In this document: piece by piece, positions 44,032-51,824 of the stretch
Position numbering within the stretch: position 1 is the first letter of the stretch
How the letters are laid out: each line of letters starts with the position of its first letter
NCBI GenBank assembly: GCA_934454655.1
Contig: CAKSFK010000001.1
Location: 1-64,000 of the forward strand
DNA: 64,000 bases
Reading direction: 5' to 3'
Source of the DNA: an uncultured Eubacteriales bacterium
GTDB taxonomy: Bacteria; Bacillota; Clostridia; Oscillospirales; Acutalibacteraceae
The notes under the pieces: generated by a model
The model's database searches: none
What the model saw: only the letters and a program-made list of their open reading frames with translations
What the model was told of the DNA's origin: nothing
Made by a program: the position numbers and the translations under genes

Positions 44032-45045
44032 TTGAAAAGAACAGGCAGACGGACAATTATGTTTGAAAACCGCCCCTCGGTTATGGGGTACGGCACGGCG
44101 GTCGGAAAAAAGGAACACGAAGGACCCTTATCGGACGAGTTTGATTTTTACACCACGGACAGCTTTTTCGGTGAAAAATCTTTTGAAAAGGCGGAAAGCA
44201 AACTGCAAAAAACCGCCGTTAAAAAGGCGCTTGAGCGGGCGGGGCTTGAACCCGGGGAGGTGGACAACATCTTCGCCGGAGATCTGCTTAACCAGTGCAT
44301 AGGCAGTTCCTTCGGTCTGCGCGAGTTCGGAATTCCGTTTATCGGGCTGTATGGTGCCTGCTCAACAATGGCGCTCTCGGCAGGGCTTGCGGCAATGTTT
44401 GCGGACTCCGGGGCGGCAAAGCACACCGTGGCGGTTACCTCCTCACACTTTTGCTCCGCCGAAAGGCAGTACCGTTTTCCGCTTAACTACGGCTCACAGC
44501 GCACGCCTACCGCCCAATGGACGGTGACGGGCTCGGGCGCGCTGGCGCTGGGATGCCGAAAGGGCGATATTTATATAAATTCCGTAACCTTCGGAGAAAT
44601 TGAAGATTACGGAATAAAGGACGCAAACAATATGGGTGCGGCAATGGCTCCCGCCGCCGCGGGTACACTTTTAAACTTTTTTGCCGACACCGGAACAACA
44701 CCTAAGGATTACGATATAATCTTTACGGGGGACCTAGGCTATGTGGGAACAAACCTGCTCTATGAGCTGTTGGAGCGTGAGAATGTGGATATACGCTGCC
44801 GACACAGCGACTGCGGACTTATTATTTTCGACCGTGAAAATCAAGACGTTCACGCCGGCGGCTCTGGCTGCGGATGCAGCGCGAGCGTGCTTTGCTCCTA
44901 TGTTATGCACCGTTTTGAAGCCGGAGATTTTAAAAACATCCTGTTTATGTCAACAGGCGCGCTTATGTCGCCCACATCGTCGTTTCAGGGTGAAAGCATA
45001 CCCGGAATTGCACATCTGTTAAATATTAAAAAGGACGAAAAGTAA
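44032..45045 (+). CDS. spoVAD: Stage V sporulation protein AD
   Basis: A 337-residue thiolase-fold protein required for dipicolinic acid uptake into the forespore. The N-terminus RRTIMFENRPSVMGYGTAVGKKEHEGPL and the blocks GLYGACSTMALSAGLA, SSHFCSAERQYRFPLNYG and GAAMAPAAAGTL are characteristic of SpoVAD. The TTG start at 44032 is preceded by GGTGA and agrees with the family N-terminus. Unlike the usual spoVAC-spoVAD-spoVAE order, neither partner gene is next to it; a short unknown gene follows with overlapping stop/start. Confidence 0.95.
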   Translation: MKRTGRRTIMFENRPSVMGYGTAVGKKEHEGPLSDEFDFYTTDSFFGEKSFEKAESKLQKTAVKKALERAGLEPGEVDNIFAGDLLNQCIGSSFGLREFGIPFIGLYGACSTMALSAGLAAMFADSGAAKHTVAVTSSHFCSAERQYRFPLNYGSQRTPTAQWTVTGSGALALGCRKGDIYINSVTFGEIEDYGIKDANNMGAAMAPAAAGTLLNFFADTGTTPKDYDIIFTGDLGYVGTNLLYELLERENVDIRCRHSDCGLIIFDRENQDVHAGGSGCGCSASVLCSYVMHRFEAGDFKNILFMSTGALMSPTSSFQGESIPGIAHLLNIKKDEK

Positions 45046-45257
45046 TGAAAGAGAAAAAAAATAAGCCGATACTTGAAGTATCGGCAACCGATTTCGGCGA
45101 TCCGCCCGAAGACGCAACGGATATGATAAACCGTTACGGCACTTATAACATTCAGCCCACGGCAAACACCGCAAATATGTACCCGACGGTTGCCCAGGGC
45201 TTTAACAAAAAGCAAATTAAAACCGACTGCGACAACCCCGAAAAAGAACGGCGCTAA
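45045..45257 (+). CDS. Small hypothetical protein coupled to spoVAD
   Basis: A 70-residue, hydrophilic protein with basic ends and an acidic N-terminal third (EVSATDFGDPPEDATDMI), then Asn/Thr/Tyr-rich sequence (YGTYNIQPTANTANMYPT). No domain recognised. Its ATG overlaps the spoVAD stop (TAATG), which implies coupled translation and a likely link to sporulation. Its last 4 bp overlap the convergent peptidase gene. Confidence 0.65.
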   Translation: MKEKKNKPILEVSATDFGDPPEDATDMINRYGTYNIQPTANTANMYPTVAQGFNKKQIKTDCDNPEKERR

Positions 45258-45721
45258 TGCCGCCCGAAAACCAGTCTTTTAATACGCCCCGAAAGAGGGC
45301 GTATTTTTCTGCGCCACAAAAACCTGGCGGGGTATGCTGCGCGGATAAAAAAGACATACAGGCGGTATGCTTTGCTCTTTTGGCAGTCGTAATATTTACC
45401 GTCGCGGTAAAATGCTTTCAGCACGCCCACAATGTCGTCGTCGGTCACGTCGTATTCCTTGGTAAAAAGGTTATCTCCCCTTATAACATAACCGTTTTTT
45501 GTGACCTTAAGTATTCTGTGCAGCACCAGCTTGTCATACCCCGATTTTCTGTAAAGCGGAACATCGTTTGCGCGGAGCTTACGGTTCACACGCTCAATAA
45601 TCGCGATATCGCGGTGTTCTCTGAGCATCGGCTGCATACTTGTACCCGCGGTTAAAACCGCAACCTCTTCCTGCTCCTTAAGGGCTTCATCGGCATTTTT
45701 TATACCCGTTTCGGGATTCAT
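45254..45721 (-). CDS. S24/S26-type (SipW-like) peptidase domain protein
   Basis: A 155-residue protein with the signal-peptidase-type fold: nucleophile motif TAGTSMQPML (Ser near 28) and second motif KLVLHRILKV, where His stands in place of the usual Lys, as in SipW-like signal peptidases; then YVIRGDN. A C-terminal basic region (RRKIRPLSGRIKRLVFGRH) follows a weakly hydrophobic segment. It is coupled by a 4-bp overlap to a PqqD-like gene. This pairing suggests processing of a peptide or protein substrate, not yet identified in the window. Confidence 0.8.
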   Translation of the reverse strand: MNPETGIKNADEALKEQEEVAVLTAGTSMQPMLREHRDIAIIERVNRKLRANDVPLYRKSGYDKLVLHRILKVTKNGYVIRGDNLFTKEYDVTDDDIVGVLKAFYRDGKYYDCQKSKAYRLYVFFIRAAYPARFLWRRKIRPLSGRIKRLVFGRH

Positions 45722-45984
45722 TCAAGAACATCCGCCTTTTTCAATTCTCCCACAAATTCGGCCACGGTTTCACGCGCTTCCTGCTCGGTCGCGTCGGTAT
45801 ATTCCTTAAGCAGAGCCGAAACTATATCGTCCTCGGTAACATCGTTTTTAAGCATATTAAAAATAAACGCGCCGGTGCCGTTCATTTTAATAAAGCCGTT
45901 AAATTTGCTCAGATCGTCCCCGACGGCAACCGCCACAATTTTATCGGCAACCTCATTGGTAACAAAATTATATTTAAGCTTCAT
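45718..45984 (-). CDS. PqqD-family peptide-binding protein
   Basis: About 88 residues with the PqqD-like fold (KMNGTGAFIFNMLKND, then a helical C-terminus TDATEQEARETVAEFVGELKKADVL). PqqD domains, also called RiPP recognition elements, bind leader peptides for modifying enzymes. No radical SAM or other RiPP enzyme gene lies nearby; only the S24-type peptidase gene follows, with 4-bp overlap. ATG 45984 is chosen because CGGAGAAG lies just upstream; a frame from 46050 would run through the promoter. Confidence 0.85.
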   Translation of the reverse strand: MKLKYNFVTNEVADKIVAVAVGDDLSKFNGFIKMNGTGAFIFNMLKNDVTEDDIVSALLKEYTDATEQEARETVAEFVGELKKADVLE

Positions 45985-46017
45985 ATCTCTTCTCCGTTTC
46001 ACAAATAATGTACTGAT

Positions 46018-46046
46018 ATTGTAGCATATATTCGCTTTGTTTGCAA
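46018..46046 (-). promoter_or_regulatory. Promoter of the PqqD-peptidase operon
   Basis: On the leftward strand TTGCAA (46041-46046) and TACAAT (46018-46023) with a 17-bp spacer, 34 bp before the PqqD start. It directly abuts the hairpin array that begins at 46055. Confidence 0.6.
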
Positions 46047-46054
46047 GCAAAAAA

Positions 46055-46340
46055 AGGCTGACGTTTACACGTCAGCCTCAGACTGTCGACAAACCCCGGT
46101 TTAACTTTGTTGCGGCGTTTACGCCGCATTTTGTTTTTCCGCTGACACGTGCGGCGGAAAAACACTTTGTAAGCGAAAAACCGCTTATTTGGCGGTTTTT
46201 CAAGGGAACAGGGGTGGTATTGGCGGGGATAGAGTGCAGTCCGAAAATCTTTGATTTTCGAGCGAACGGCATCCCCGACCAAGAGCGTGTCGACTTTTTC
46301 GACACGCTCAGGCTGACGTTTACACGTCAGCCTGAGTGTG
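46055..46340. repeat. Array of seven or more perfect hairpins in 280 bp
   Basis: The roughly 310-bp intergenic space between the PqqD operon and the sortase-substrate gene is almost wholly palindromic. Perfect stems: 46055-46078 (AGGCTGACGT, loop TTAC); 46111-46128; 46134-46162; 46175-46201; 46242-46260 nested inside GGGGAT/ATCCCC (46225-46276); 46283-46309 (GAGCGTGTCGA); and 46310-46333, an exact second copy of the first hairpin. Seven T follow at 46344. The identical hairpins bracket the unit, as target or end repeats would. Probably a composite mobile repeat that also acts as terminator for both flanking operons. No convincing gene lies in it. Confidence 0.75.
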
Positions 46341-46354
46341 AGACTTTTTTTAAA

Positions 46355-46909
46355 TTAAGCCTTTATTTTCTTAACGGAAACAAAAGCAGCGCCTGCACAA
46401 AGAGCAAGAACAGCAAGAGCTATGGGAGCTGCTGTGTCGGCAGTCTTAGGAGATGTGCCGGTTGAAGCGGAGCCGGAGGTTGCGGCAACAAGTGCAATTT
46501 CGCCTGCTGCGGGAATTGCGGCGGTAAGCTTATTGCCGTTAACGGTTGCCTCAACAGTAGCAACAGTGCCGTCAGCCTTTTTAACAAGAAGGTATACCTT
46601 GCCGCTTGCGTTAAGACCGGAAACGGTAAACTCAACATTTAACGGATAGGTTGCGCTTGCGCTTGCAACCGCAAGGGTCTTTTTGTCAACTATCTTAAGA
46701 GCGGAATTGTCCTTCTTAAGAGCGGCGAGCGCCTCGTCGAATACGCTGTCGGCAACGGTGCTGTTCTTAACGGAAACAGTAGCGCCTTTGCTTGAAACAG
46801 CTGTGATAATGCCGGTAACCTTTTCCGGAGAATCCGCAGCGGAAGCTACGGTTGCGAAGGCTGTTACTGCCAACGCGAGTGTCAGTACGATTGAAAATAC
46901 CTTTTTCAT
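46355..46909 (-). CDS. Secreted sortase-anchored surface protein
   Basis: A 184-residue exported protein. Signal peptide: MKKVFSIVLTLALAVTAFATVASAA (cleavage near residue 24). The middle is a beta-rich domain of about 110 residues with no family recognised. The C-terminus has a sortase-type sorting signal: SPKTA followed by a hydrophobic stretch (PIALAVLALCAGAAFV) and a basic tail KKIKA. SPKTA resembles the (S/P)PxTG signals of clostridial sortase B, with Ala for Gly. Its start overlaps the LCP stop (ATGA), and sortase B heads the same operon, so it is probably the sortase's dedicated substrate. Confidence 0.85.
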   Translation of the reverse strand: MKKVFSIVLTLALAVTAFATVASAADSPEKVTGIITAVSSKGATVSVKNSTVADSVFDEALAALKKDNSALKIVDKKTLAVASASATYPLNVEFTVSGLNASGKVYLLVKKADGTVATVEATVNGNKLTAAIPAAGEIALVAATSGSASTGTSPKTADTAAPIALAVLALCAGAAFVSVKKIKA

Positions 46910-47967
46910 GATGATTTTCCTTTCAAATTTTGTTTTTTATAAAATGCATCCAACGACAAATCGAAAAGCTTGTTCTCGTCGACCTCAAGGGTTTCGTACG
47001 TTCCGTCCGAACCTACCGTACCCTCAACGCCGCGGACACTGTAACTTGCCGATGCCGCTTCGGAAGCAAGATATGCCGCACTTGTTGCGTCCACATTCGT
47101 AAGCGTGTTTGACGCAAGCCTGCCGTACATTTTCGCGGGCAGCGTTAAATCCTTAAGCGTTGCTGCCTTTGCCTGCGAAACAAATGATGAAACAAAAGCC
47201 TTTTGCCGTTCAAACCGCGGGGCGTTAAGCTCATTTCTGAAACGCAGGTACTTAAGCGCGTTACTGCCCTTTATTACCACGTCTGCCCCGTTTTTAAACC
47301 TGTAATCGGCTCTCGTCATATCCTCATCAATGTGAACCGGCACACCGTCTACCGCGTCCACCAATTCACTGACAGCATTCATATAAATTGTGTAGTAACC
47401 GTTTATGGGCAGGTCATACAAAAGCTTTGAAACCGCCTTAACGGTATTTTCGGAGGCCTTCCTCTCATCATCGCTGTAAGTATATGCAAGGCATATCTGC
47501 TGCTTTGATGTTGCAAAATAGTCCCCGTTTATATCATAGGAGTCAACATACGCCATTGTGTTGCGCGAAATCGCAATAATATTTGCCCTGTCGGCATTTG
47601 TATCAAGCGAAACCAGATAAAGCGCGTCCGCCTGGTGCTTTTCGTTGTTGCCGGGTTTATTGCGGTCAACCCCTATAATCAGTATATTAATAAGCTTGTC
47701 GTTATAATTGTAAGCCTCACCGCGGTAGTAGACGTCCGCATCCTCGGGAAATGTGTCGCTGTCGCTCGCGGGGAGTTGCGCTTTCTTTCCGTCAGACCGT
47801 TTTCTCAGTCTTAACTCGCCGTTCTTAAGCACACCGAAGATTGAAGCCGTGATAACAAGCACTGCCCCCAAAACAACCGAAAGCGTTATTATAAGCTTGC
47901 GGTGTTTCGGCTTTTTTGCGGCGTCGGGCTGTTTTAAATGCCTGCCGCTATTGGTCCTTGCTGTCAT
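46906..47967 (-). CDS. LytR-CpsA-Psr (LCP) family protein
   Basis: About 353 residues: a basic cytoplasmic N-terminus, one membrane helix (LIITLSVVLGAVLVITASIFGVL), then the extracytoplasmic LCP domain with NILIIGVDRNKPG, DALYLVSLDTNA, AISRNTMAYV, VDAVDGVPVHIDEDM and KYLRFRNELNAPRFERQKAF. LCP enzymes transfer polymers such as teichoic acids or polysaccharides to peptidoglycan. It is placed between a sortase gene (20-bp overlap) and the sortase substrate gene (4-bp overlap), implying joint assembly of a surface structure. ATG 47967 has GGGAG upstream; a frame from 48003 is rejected. Confidence 0.92.
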   Translation of the reverse strand: MTARTNSGRHLKQPDAAKKPKHRKLIITLSVVLGAVLVITASIFGVLKNGELRLRKRSDGKKAQLPASDSDTFPEDADVYYRGEAYNYNDKLINILIIGVDRNKPGNNEKHQADALYLVSLDTNADRANIIAISRNTMAYVDSYDINGDYFATSKQQICLAYTYSDDERKASENTVKAVSKLLYDLPINGYYTIYMNAVSELVDAVDGVPVHIDEDMTRADYRFKNGADVVIKGSNALKYLRFRNELNAPRFERQKAFVSSFVSQAKAATLKDLTLPAKMYGRLASNTLTNVDATSAAYLASEAASASYSVRGVEGTVGSDGTYETLEVDENKLFDLSLDAFYKKQNLKGKSS

Positions 47968-48712
47968 AAATCTTAACTCCCTGAACAAGATAACGCTGAT
48001 CATCGTTTCCGGTACAGGTTGAAAGCGTTATTATTTTATCGCTTTCGGTCAGGGAAACATCGCTGTTTATATTGGCGCTTATTTTCCTTACGGAAAAAAT
48101 GCTGTTAATATATTCGCGCCTTACGGCGTTGTCACTGAAATCATAACTCAGCATTATATGCCTGTCATCGGTAACGTATGCCGCGAATATCCTGTACTTC
48201 ATAATTCTGCCCGGCATATAAACATTAATGTACGGGTTTTTCTCAAAAAAAGTTTTATCCCTGTATTTTTTGAGCTGACCGAACATTGTGCCGTTACGCA
48301 TATTATGCCCGTAAATCACGGTGTTAAAATCCTCAAAATCGGCAGAATTGTAATTTTCCGTGTAAATACTGCCGTAAGCCGAACGCTTGCCCTCAATCGT
48401 ATGGGTGAGGTAGTAACCGTTATCGTCTTTATTTTGCAGAACCGGATAATCTATGACCGTGCCCGGAATGTTTATCCAGGCGTATATTTCGGAGTTTTTC
48501 TTTTTAAGTTCAACAAAATTAACCGGAGGTTCAACATAATTTGTTTTAGAAGAGTTTTGCGGGTTGCTTGAAACGGCAACCTCACTTGCAAGCCTTTTCA
48601 TACTGTTCGCCTGTTGCTGCATTACCGCGAAATACGCAATACAGCCCGCCGCACACATAACAGATAATGCCAAAACAGCTATCCAAACCCCTTTGTGCGT
48701 TTTTTTCGTCAC
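47948..48712 (-). CDS. srtB: Class B sortase
   Basis: A 254-residue transpeptidase with an N-terminal signal anchor (VWIAVLALSVMCAAGCIAYFAVM). Catalytic residues of the family are visible: His in VIYGHNMRNGTMF, Cys in ITLSTCTG and the downstream Arg in DDQRYLVQGV. The FVELKKKNSEIYAWINIPGT start of the domain is typical of SrtB. GTG 48712 has GGAGGG upstream. It leads an operon with an LCP protein and one surface protein bearing an SPKTA sorting motif. Confidence 0.95.
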   Translation of the reverse strand: MTKKTHKGVWIAVLALSVMCAAGCIAYFAVMQQQANSMKRLASEVAVSSNPQNSSKTNYVEPPVNFVELKKKNSEIYAWINIPGTVIDYPVLQNKDDNGYYLTHTIEGKRSAYGSIYTENYNSADFEDFNTVIYGHNMRNGTMFGQLKKYRDKTFFEKNPYINVYMPGRIMKYRIFAAYVTDDRHIMLSYDFSDNAVRREYINSIFSVRKISANINSDVSLTESDKIITLSTCTGNDDQRYLVQGVKIYDSKDQ

Positions 48713-48760
48713 TCAACCCTCCGTTCATAGCCGAAAATTCCATAAATCATCCTTATGCCG

Positions 48761-48789
48761 ATTATACATTATTAAGCCCCAAAAGTCAA
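48761..48789 (-). promoter_or_regulatory. Promoter of the sortase operon
   Basis: On the leftward strand TTGACT (48784-48789) and TATAAT (48761-48766) with a 17-bp spacer, about 49 bp before the srtB start. Confidence 0.75.
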
Positions 48790-48855
48790 CCCCTGCGGGA
48801 ACAATTTTTTAGAGCGTTATTCGTATAATATGCCAAATAATGCTCGTTAAAAGCA

Positions 48856-49839
48856 TTAATGTTCACTGCGTTTCGGGCGCCTCATAAGGTCGTTTGTTAC
48901 GTTGTGTACGTCCTTGCCCTCGTACAGAACGGCGTAGCATTCCTCAATTATCGGCATTTCGATTTTGTACTTTTTGCAAAGGGAGTATGCCATATCGGCG
49001 GCGTAATACCCCTCAACCGTTCCCACCTCTTCGAGCGCCTGCTTTATGGGCATTCCGCAGCCGACCTTATGACCGAAACGGTTGTTGCGGCTGTGCCGCG
49101 AGGTGCAAGTAACAACAAGGTCGCCTATTCCCGCAAGCCCCGCAAAGGTGTATTCCCTGGCGCCCATACAAACGCCGAGGCGCGCCATTTCCGCAAGCCC
49201 TCTTGTTATAAGCGCCGCCTTTGAATTGTCGCCGAGCCCGAGTCCGTCGCAAAATCCGGCGGCAATGGCGATAACGTTTTTGAGCGCTCCGCCCAGTTCA
49301 ACGCCGATAAGGTCGTCCGACGTATATACTCTGAGGTTTTCGCCCGACATTATGTTCTGAACTATCTGCGCCGTAACGGTTGAGTCCGCCGCGGCAACAA
49401 CCGATGTGGGAATTCCGCGCGCAACCTCCTCGGCGTGGGAGGGACCCGACAGCACGGCAACCTTGGCGTCGGGAATTTCGTCCGCAATCACCTGCGACAG
49501 GCGCTTAAGGCTTCCCTTTTCAAGTCCCTTTGCAACATTTACAACTATTCCGAAGTCCTTAAAATCCGCAAGCTTTGCCACCGTTGCGCGTATTACCGAC
49601 GAGGGTGTTGCGATAATCGTCAGCGCCGAGCCCTCGACGCAGGACATATCGGTTGTTATTTTTATTCCGTCATTAAGCTTTACGCCGCTTAAAAGCCGCT
49701 CGTTTCCGCGCTCGGTTTTAAGCAGGCGCGCCTCGTCCTCAAACGGCGTCCAGAGGGTCACGTCGTTTCCGCCGGAAAAAGCGGAAACAGCAAGCGCCAT
49801 ACCCCATCCGCCCGAGCCTAAAATACTTATTTTTGCCAC
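48856..49839 (-). CDS. gpsA: Glycerol-3-phosphate dehydrogenase [NAD(P)+]
   Basis: Makes sn-glycerol-3-phosphate from dihydroxyacetone phosphate for phospholipids. NAD motif ILGSGGWGMALAVSAFSGG (5-23), NVAKGLE and SGPSHAEEVARGIPTSVV blocks, and the catalytic-domain GVELGGALKNVIAIAAGFCDGLGLGDNSKAALITRGL are all typical. Length 327 is normal. It follows plsY by 6 bp, whose product uses glycerol-3-phosphate as acceptor, so der-plsY-gpsA is a functional operon. Confidence 0.97.
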   Translation of the reverse strand: MAKISILGSGGWGMALAVSAFSGGNDVTLWTPFEDEARLLKTERGNERLLSGVKLNDGIKITTDMSCVEGSALTIIATPSSVIRATVAKLADFKDFGIVVNVAKGLEKGSLKRLSQVIADEIPDAKVAVLSGPSHAEEVARGIPTSVVAAADSTVTAQIVQNIMSGENLRVYTSDDLIGVELGGALKNVIAIAAGFCDGLGLGDNSKAALITRGLAEMARLGVCMGAREYTFAGLAGIGDLVVTCTSRHSRNNRFGHKVGCGMPIKQALEEVGTVEGYYAADMAYSLCKKYKIEMPIIEECYAVLYEGKDVHNVTNDLMRRPKRSEH

Positions 49840-49845
49840 AGTGCG

Positions 49846-50502
49846 TCACTCCTTTCCGGTTTTGCGTATTTTAATTTTCTTTTCTTCGCCTTTAACAAGG
49901 CGCTTAATGTTATCCTTATGCTTTGCGAACACAATAACCCCCATACTTATGCTCAGTATGTAGGGCACCGCCCTTGGTGCGGTGTCAGCGTAGAAAACCA
50001 GCGACAACGAAATTACCGTTACCGTTGCTACAAGCGAGCTTAACGACACTATGCGCGTTATAAGCACGCCGAGAGCGAACACCGCAAGCCCGATTATTAT
50101 CGCTTTGGGACAGCACACCGCAAAAATACCCACGCTTGTGGCAACGCCCTTGCCGCCCTTAAACTGAAAGAACACGGGGAAGATGTGACCTATCATACAA
50201 ACAACTCCACAGGCGTAAGCGCCGTATATGGGGTGCGCCCATTCCGCTCCGCCCGACTGCGCCGCCGCAAACAGCAGTTTGCCCGCATAGCACGCGGCAA
50301 AGCCTTTAAGCACGTCGCACACAAAGGTAAGCACGCCGGGAAGCAGCCCCGCGGTACGCATAACGTTTGTTGTACCCGCGTTTCCGCTGCCCAGGGCGCG
50401 GACATCCTTTTTAAGAAACGCGTTCGCGAATATCACCGCAAAATTGACGCTGCCCGCAAGATAGGCGAACACAAGCGCGCAAAAACACAAAAGAACTGCC
50501 AT
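49846..50502 (-). CDS. plsY: Glycerol-3-phosphate acyltransferase PlsY
   Basis: An integral membrane acyltransferase that transfers acyl groups from acyl-phosphate to glycerol-3-phosphate. It has about five helices and the family motifs GSVNFAVIFANAFLKKDVRALGSGNAGTTNVMR (motif 1), KGFAACYAGK and FQFKGGKGVATSVG. At 218 residues it is of normal length. It shares one base with the end of der and is followed by gpsA. Confidence 0.96.
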   Translation of the reverse strand: MAVLLCFCALVFAYLAGSVNFAVIFANAFLKKDVRALGSGNAGTTNVMRTAGLLPGVLTFVCDVLKGFAACYAGKLLFAAAQSGGAEWAHPIYGAYACGVVCMIGHIFPVFFQFKGGKGVATSVGIFAVCCPKAIIIGLAVFALGVLITRIVSLSSLVATVTVISLSLVFYADTAPRAVPYILSISMGVIVFAKHKDNIKRLVKGEEKKIKIRKTGKE

Positions 50503-51824
50503 TATTTTTCTCCCCTTTCGCGTATTATAAACCTCACGGGAGTACCCTCAAGCCCGAAGGTGGAGCGTATCTGGTTTTCAAGATAACGCTGATATGAAAA
50601 GTGGAAAAGCTCCGCTTTATTACAGAAGCATACAAATGTGGGGGGCTTTACGGAAATTTGCGTTATATAATATATTTTAAGCCGTTTGCCCTTGTCGCTC
50701 GGCGGCTGCACCCTTGCGGTCGCGTCCGCGAGCAGGTCGTTGAGCATACCCGTTGAGATACGCATACAGTTTTGCTCATACACATATTTTATAAGTTCAA
50801 ACAGTCTGTCAACACGCTGACCGGTCTTGGCGGAAATAAAAATTATCGGCGCGTAGGGCATAAACGAAAAGTCCTTCATAAGGCTTTTTCGCATACTGTC
50901 CATTGTTTTTCCGGTTTTATCAACCGCGTCCCACTTGTTAACGGCAATAATGCACGCCTTGCCCTGCTCAAGCGCAAGTCCCGCAACCTTTGAGTCCTGC
51001 TCGGTAAAGCCCTCGGTGCCGTCGATCATTATAACGCACACGTCCGCGCGTTCAACCGCCATTTCCGCCCTTATAACGCTGTATTTTTCAATTTTATCAT
51101 CCACGCGGCTCTTACGGCGAAGGCCTGCGGTGTCGATAAAATTATATTCCGTGCCGTCGCGCTGTATTCGCGTGTCGATTGCGTCACGCGTTGTACCCGC
51201 AACGTCCGACACGATAGAGCGTTCCTCACCCGCAATGCTGTTTATGAGTGAGGATTTACCCGCGTTGGGCTTGCCGATGACCGCAACGTTTATTATCTCC
51301 TCGTCCGAATTATCAAATTCGCATTCGGGAATATGGGCTATAACCTCGTCAAGAAGGTCTCCCGTGCCGTGTCCGTGAACGGAGGAAACCGCTATGGGGT
51401 CGCCCAGTCCCAGATTGTAAAACTCATAAAACTCGGGCGGAACTTCACCGATGCCGTCGCACTTATTGACGCACAGCACAACCGGCTTGCCGCTTTTTTG
51501 CAGCATTGCGGCAACGTCGGCATCTGCCGCGGTAACGCCCGTTTTTATATCGGTAACAAATATTATGACCGAGGCGGTGTCTATCGCAAGCTGTGCCTGG
51601 GAGCGCATACCCGAGAGAATCACGTCACCGTTATCCGGCTCTATTCCGCCGGTATCGACCAGCATAAACCTTTTCCCGAGCCACTCCGAATCGCCGTAGA
51701 TACGGTCGCGCGTGACGCCCGGGGTATCATCTACGATCGAAAGCCTTTTTCCTATTATTTTGTTAAAAAGGGTGGATTTTCCCACATTCGGTCTGCCCAC
51801 GACCGCAACAACGGGTTTTGCCAT
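50502..51824 (-). CDS. der: Ribosome-assembly GTPase Der (EngA)
   Basis: A double-GTPase for 50S ribosome maturation, 440 residues. G domain 1: GRPNVGKSTLFN (9-20), DTPGVTRD, DTGGIE and NKCD. G domain 2: GKPNAGKSSLIN (about 183-194), DTAGLRRKSR and NKWD. A C-terminal KH-like domain follows (PSDKGKRLKIYYITQISVKPPTFVCFCN). The ATG has CGGAGGTG nine bases upstream. It heads the der-plsY-gpsA series. Confidence 0.97.
   Translation of the reverse strand: MAKPVVAVVGRPNVGKSTLFNKIIGKRLSIVDDTPGVTRDRIYGDSEWLGKRFMLVDTGGIEPDNGDVILSGMRSQAQLAIDTASVIIFVTDIKTGVTAADADVAAMLQKSGKPVVLCVNKCDGIGEVPPEFYEFYNLGLGDPIAVSSVHGHGTGDLLDEVIAHIPECEFDNSDEEIINVAVIGKPNAGKSSLINSIAGEERSIVSDVAGTTRDAIDTRIQRDGTEYNFIDTAGLRRKSRVDDKIEKYSVIRAEMAVERADVCVIMIDGTEGFTEQDSKVAGLALEQGKACIIAVNKWDAVDKTGKTMDSMRKSLMKDFSFMPYAPIIFISAKTGQRVDRLFELIKYVYEQNCMRISTGMLNDLLADATARVQPPSDKGKRLKIYYITQISVKPPTFVCFCNKAELFHFSYQRYLENQIRSTFGLEGTPVRFIIRERGEK

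Noticed and set aside
46078..46305. 75-codon leftward frame in the hairpin array
   Set aside because: The sequence is almost all palindromic, there is no ribosome site and no conserved pattern.
46055..46340. CRISPR array
   Set aside because: Repeats are different palindromes without regular unique spacers; only one hairpin occurs twice.
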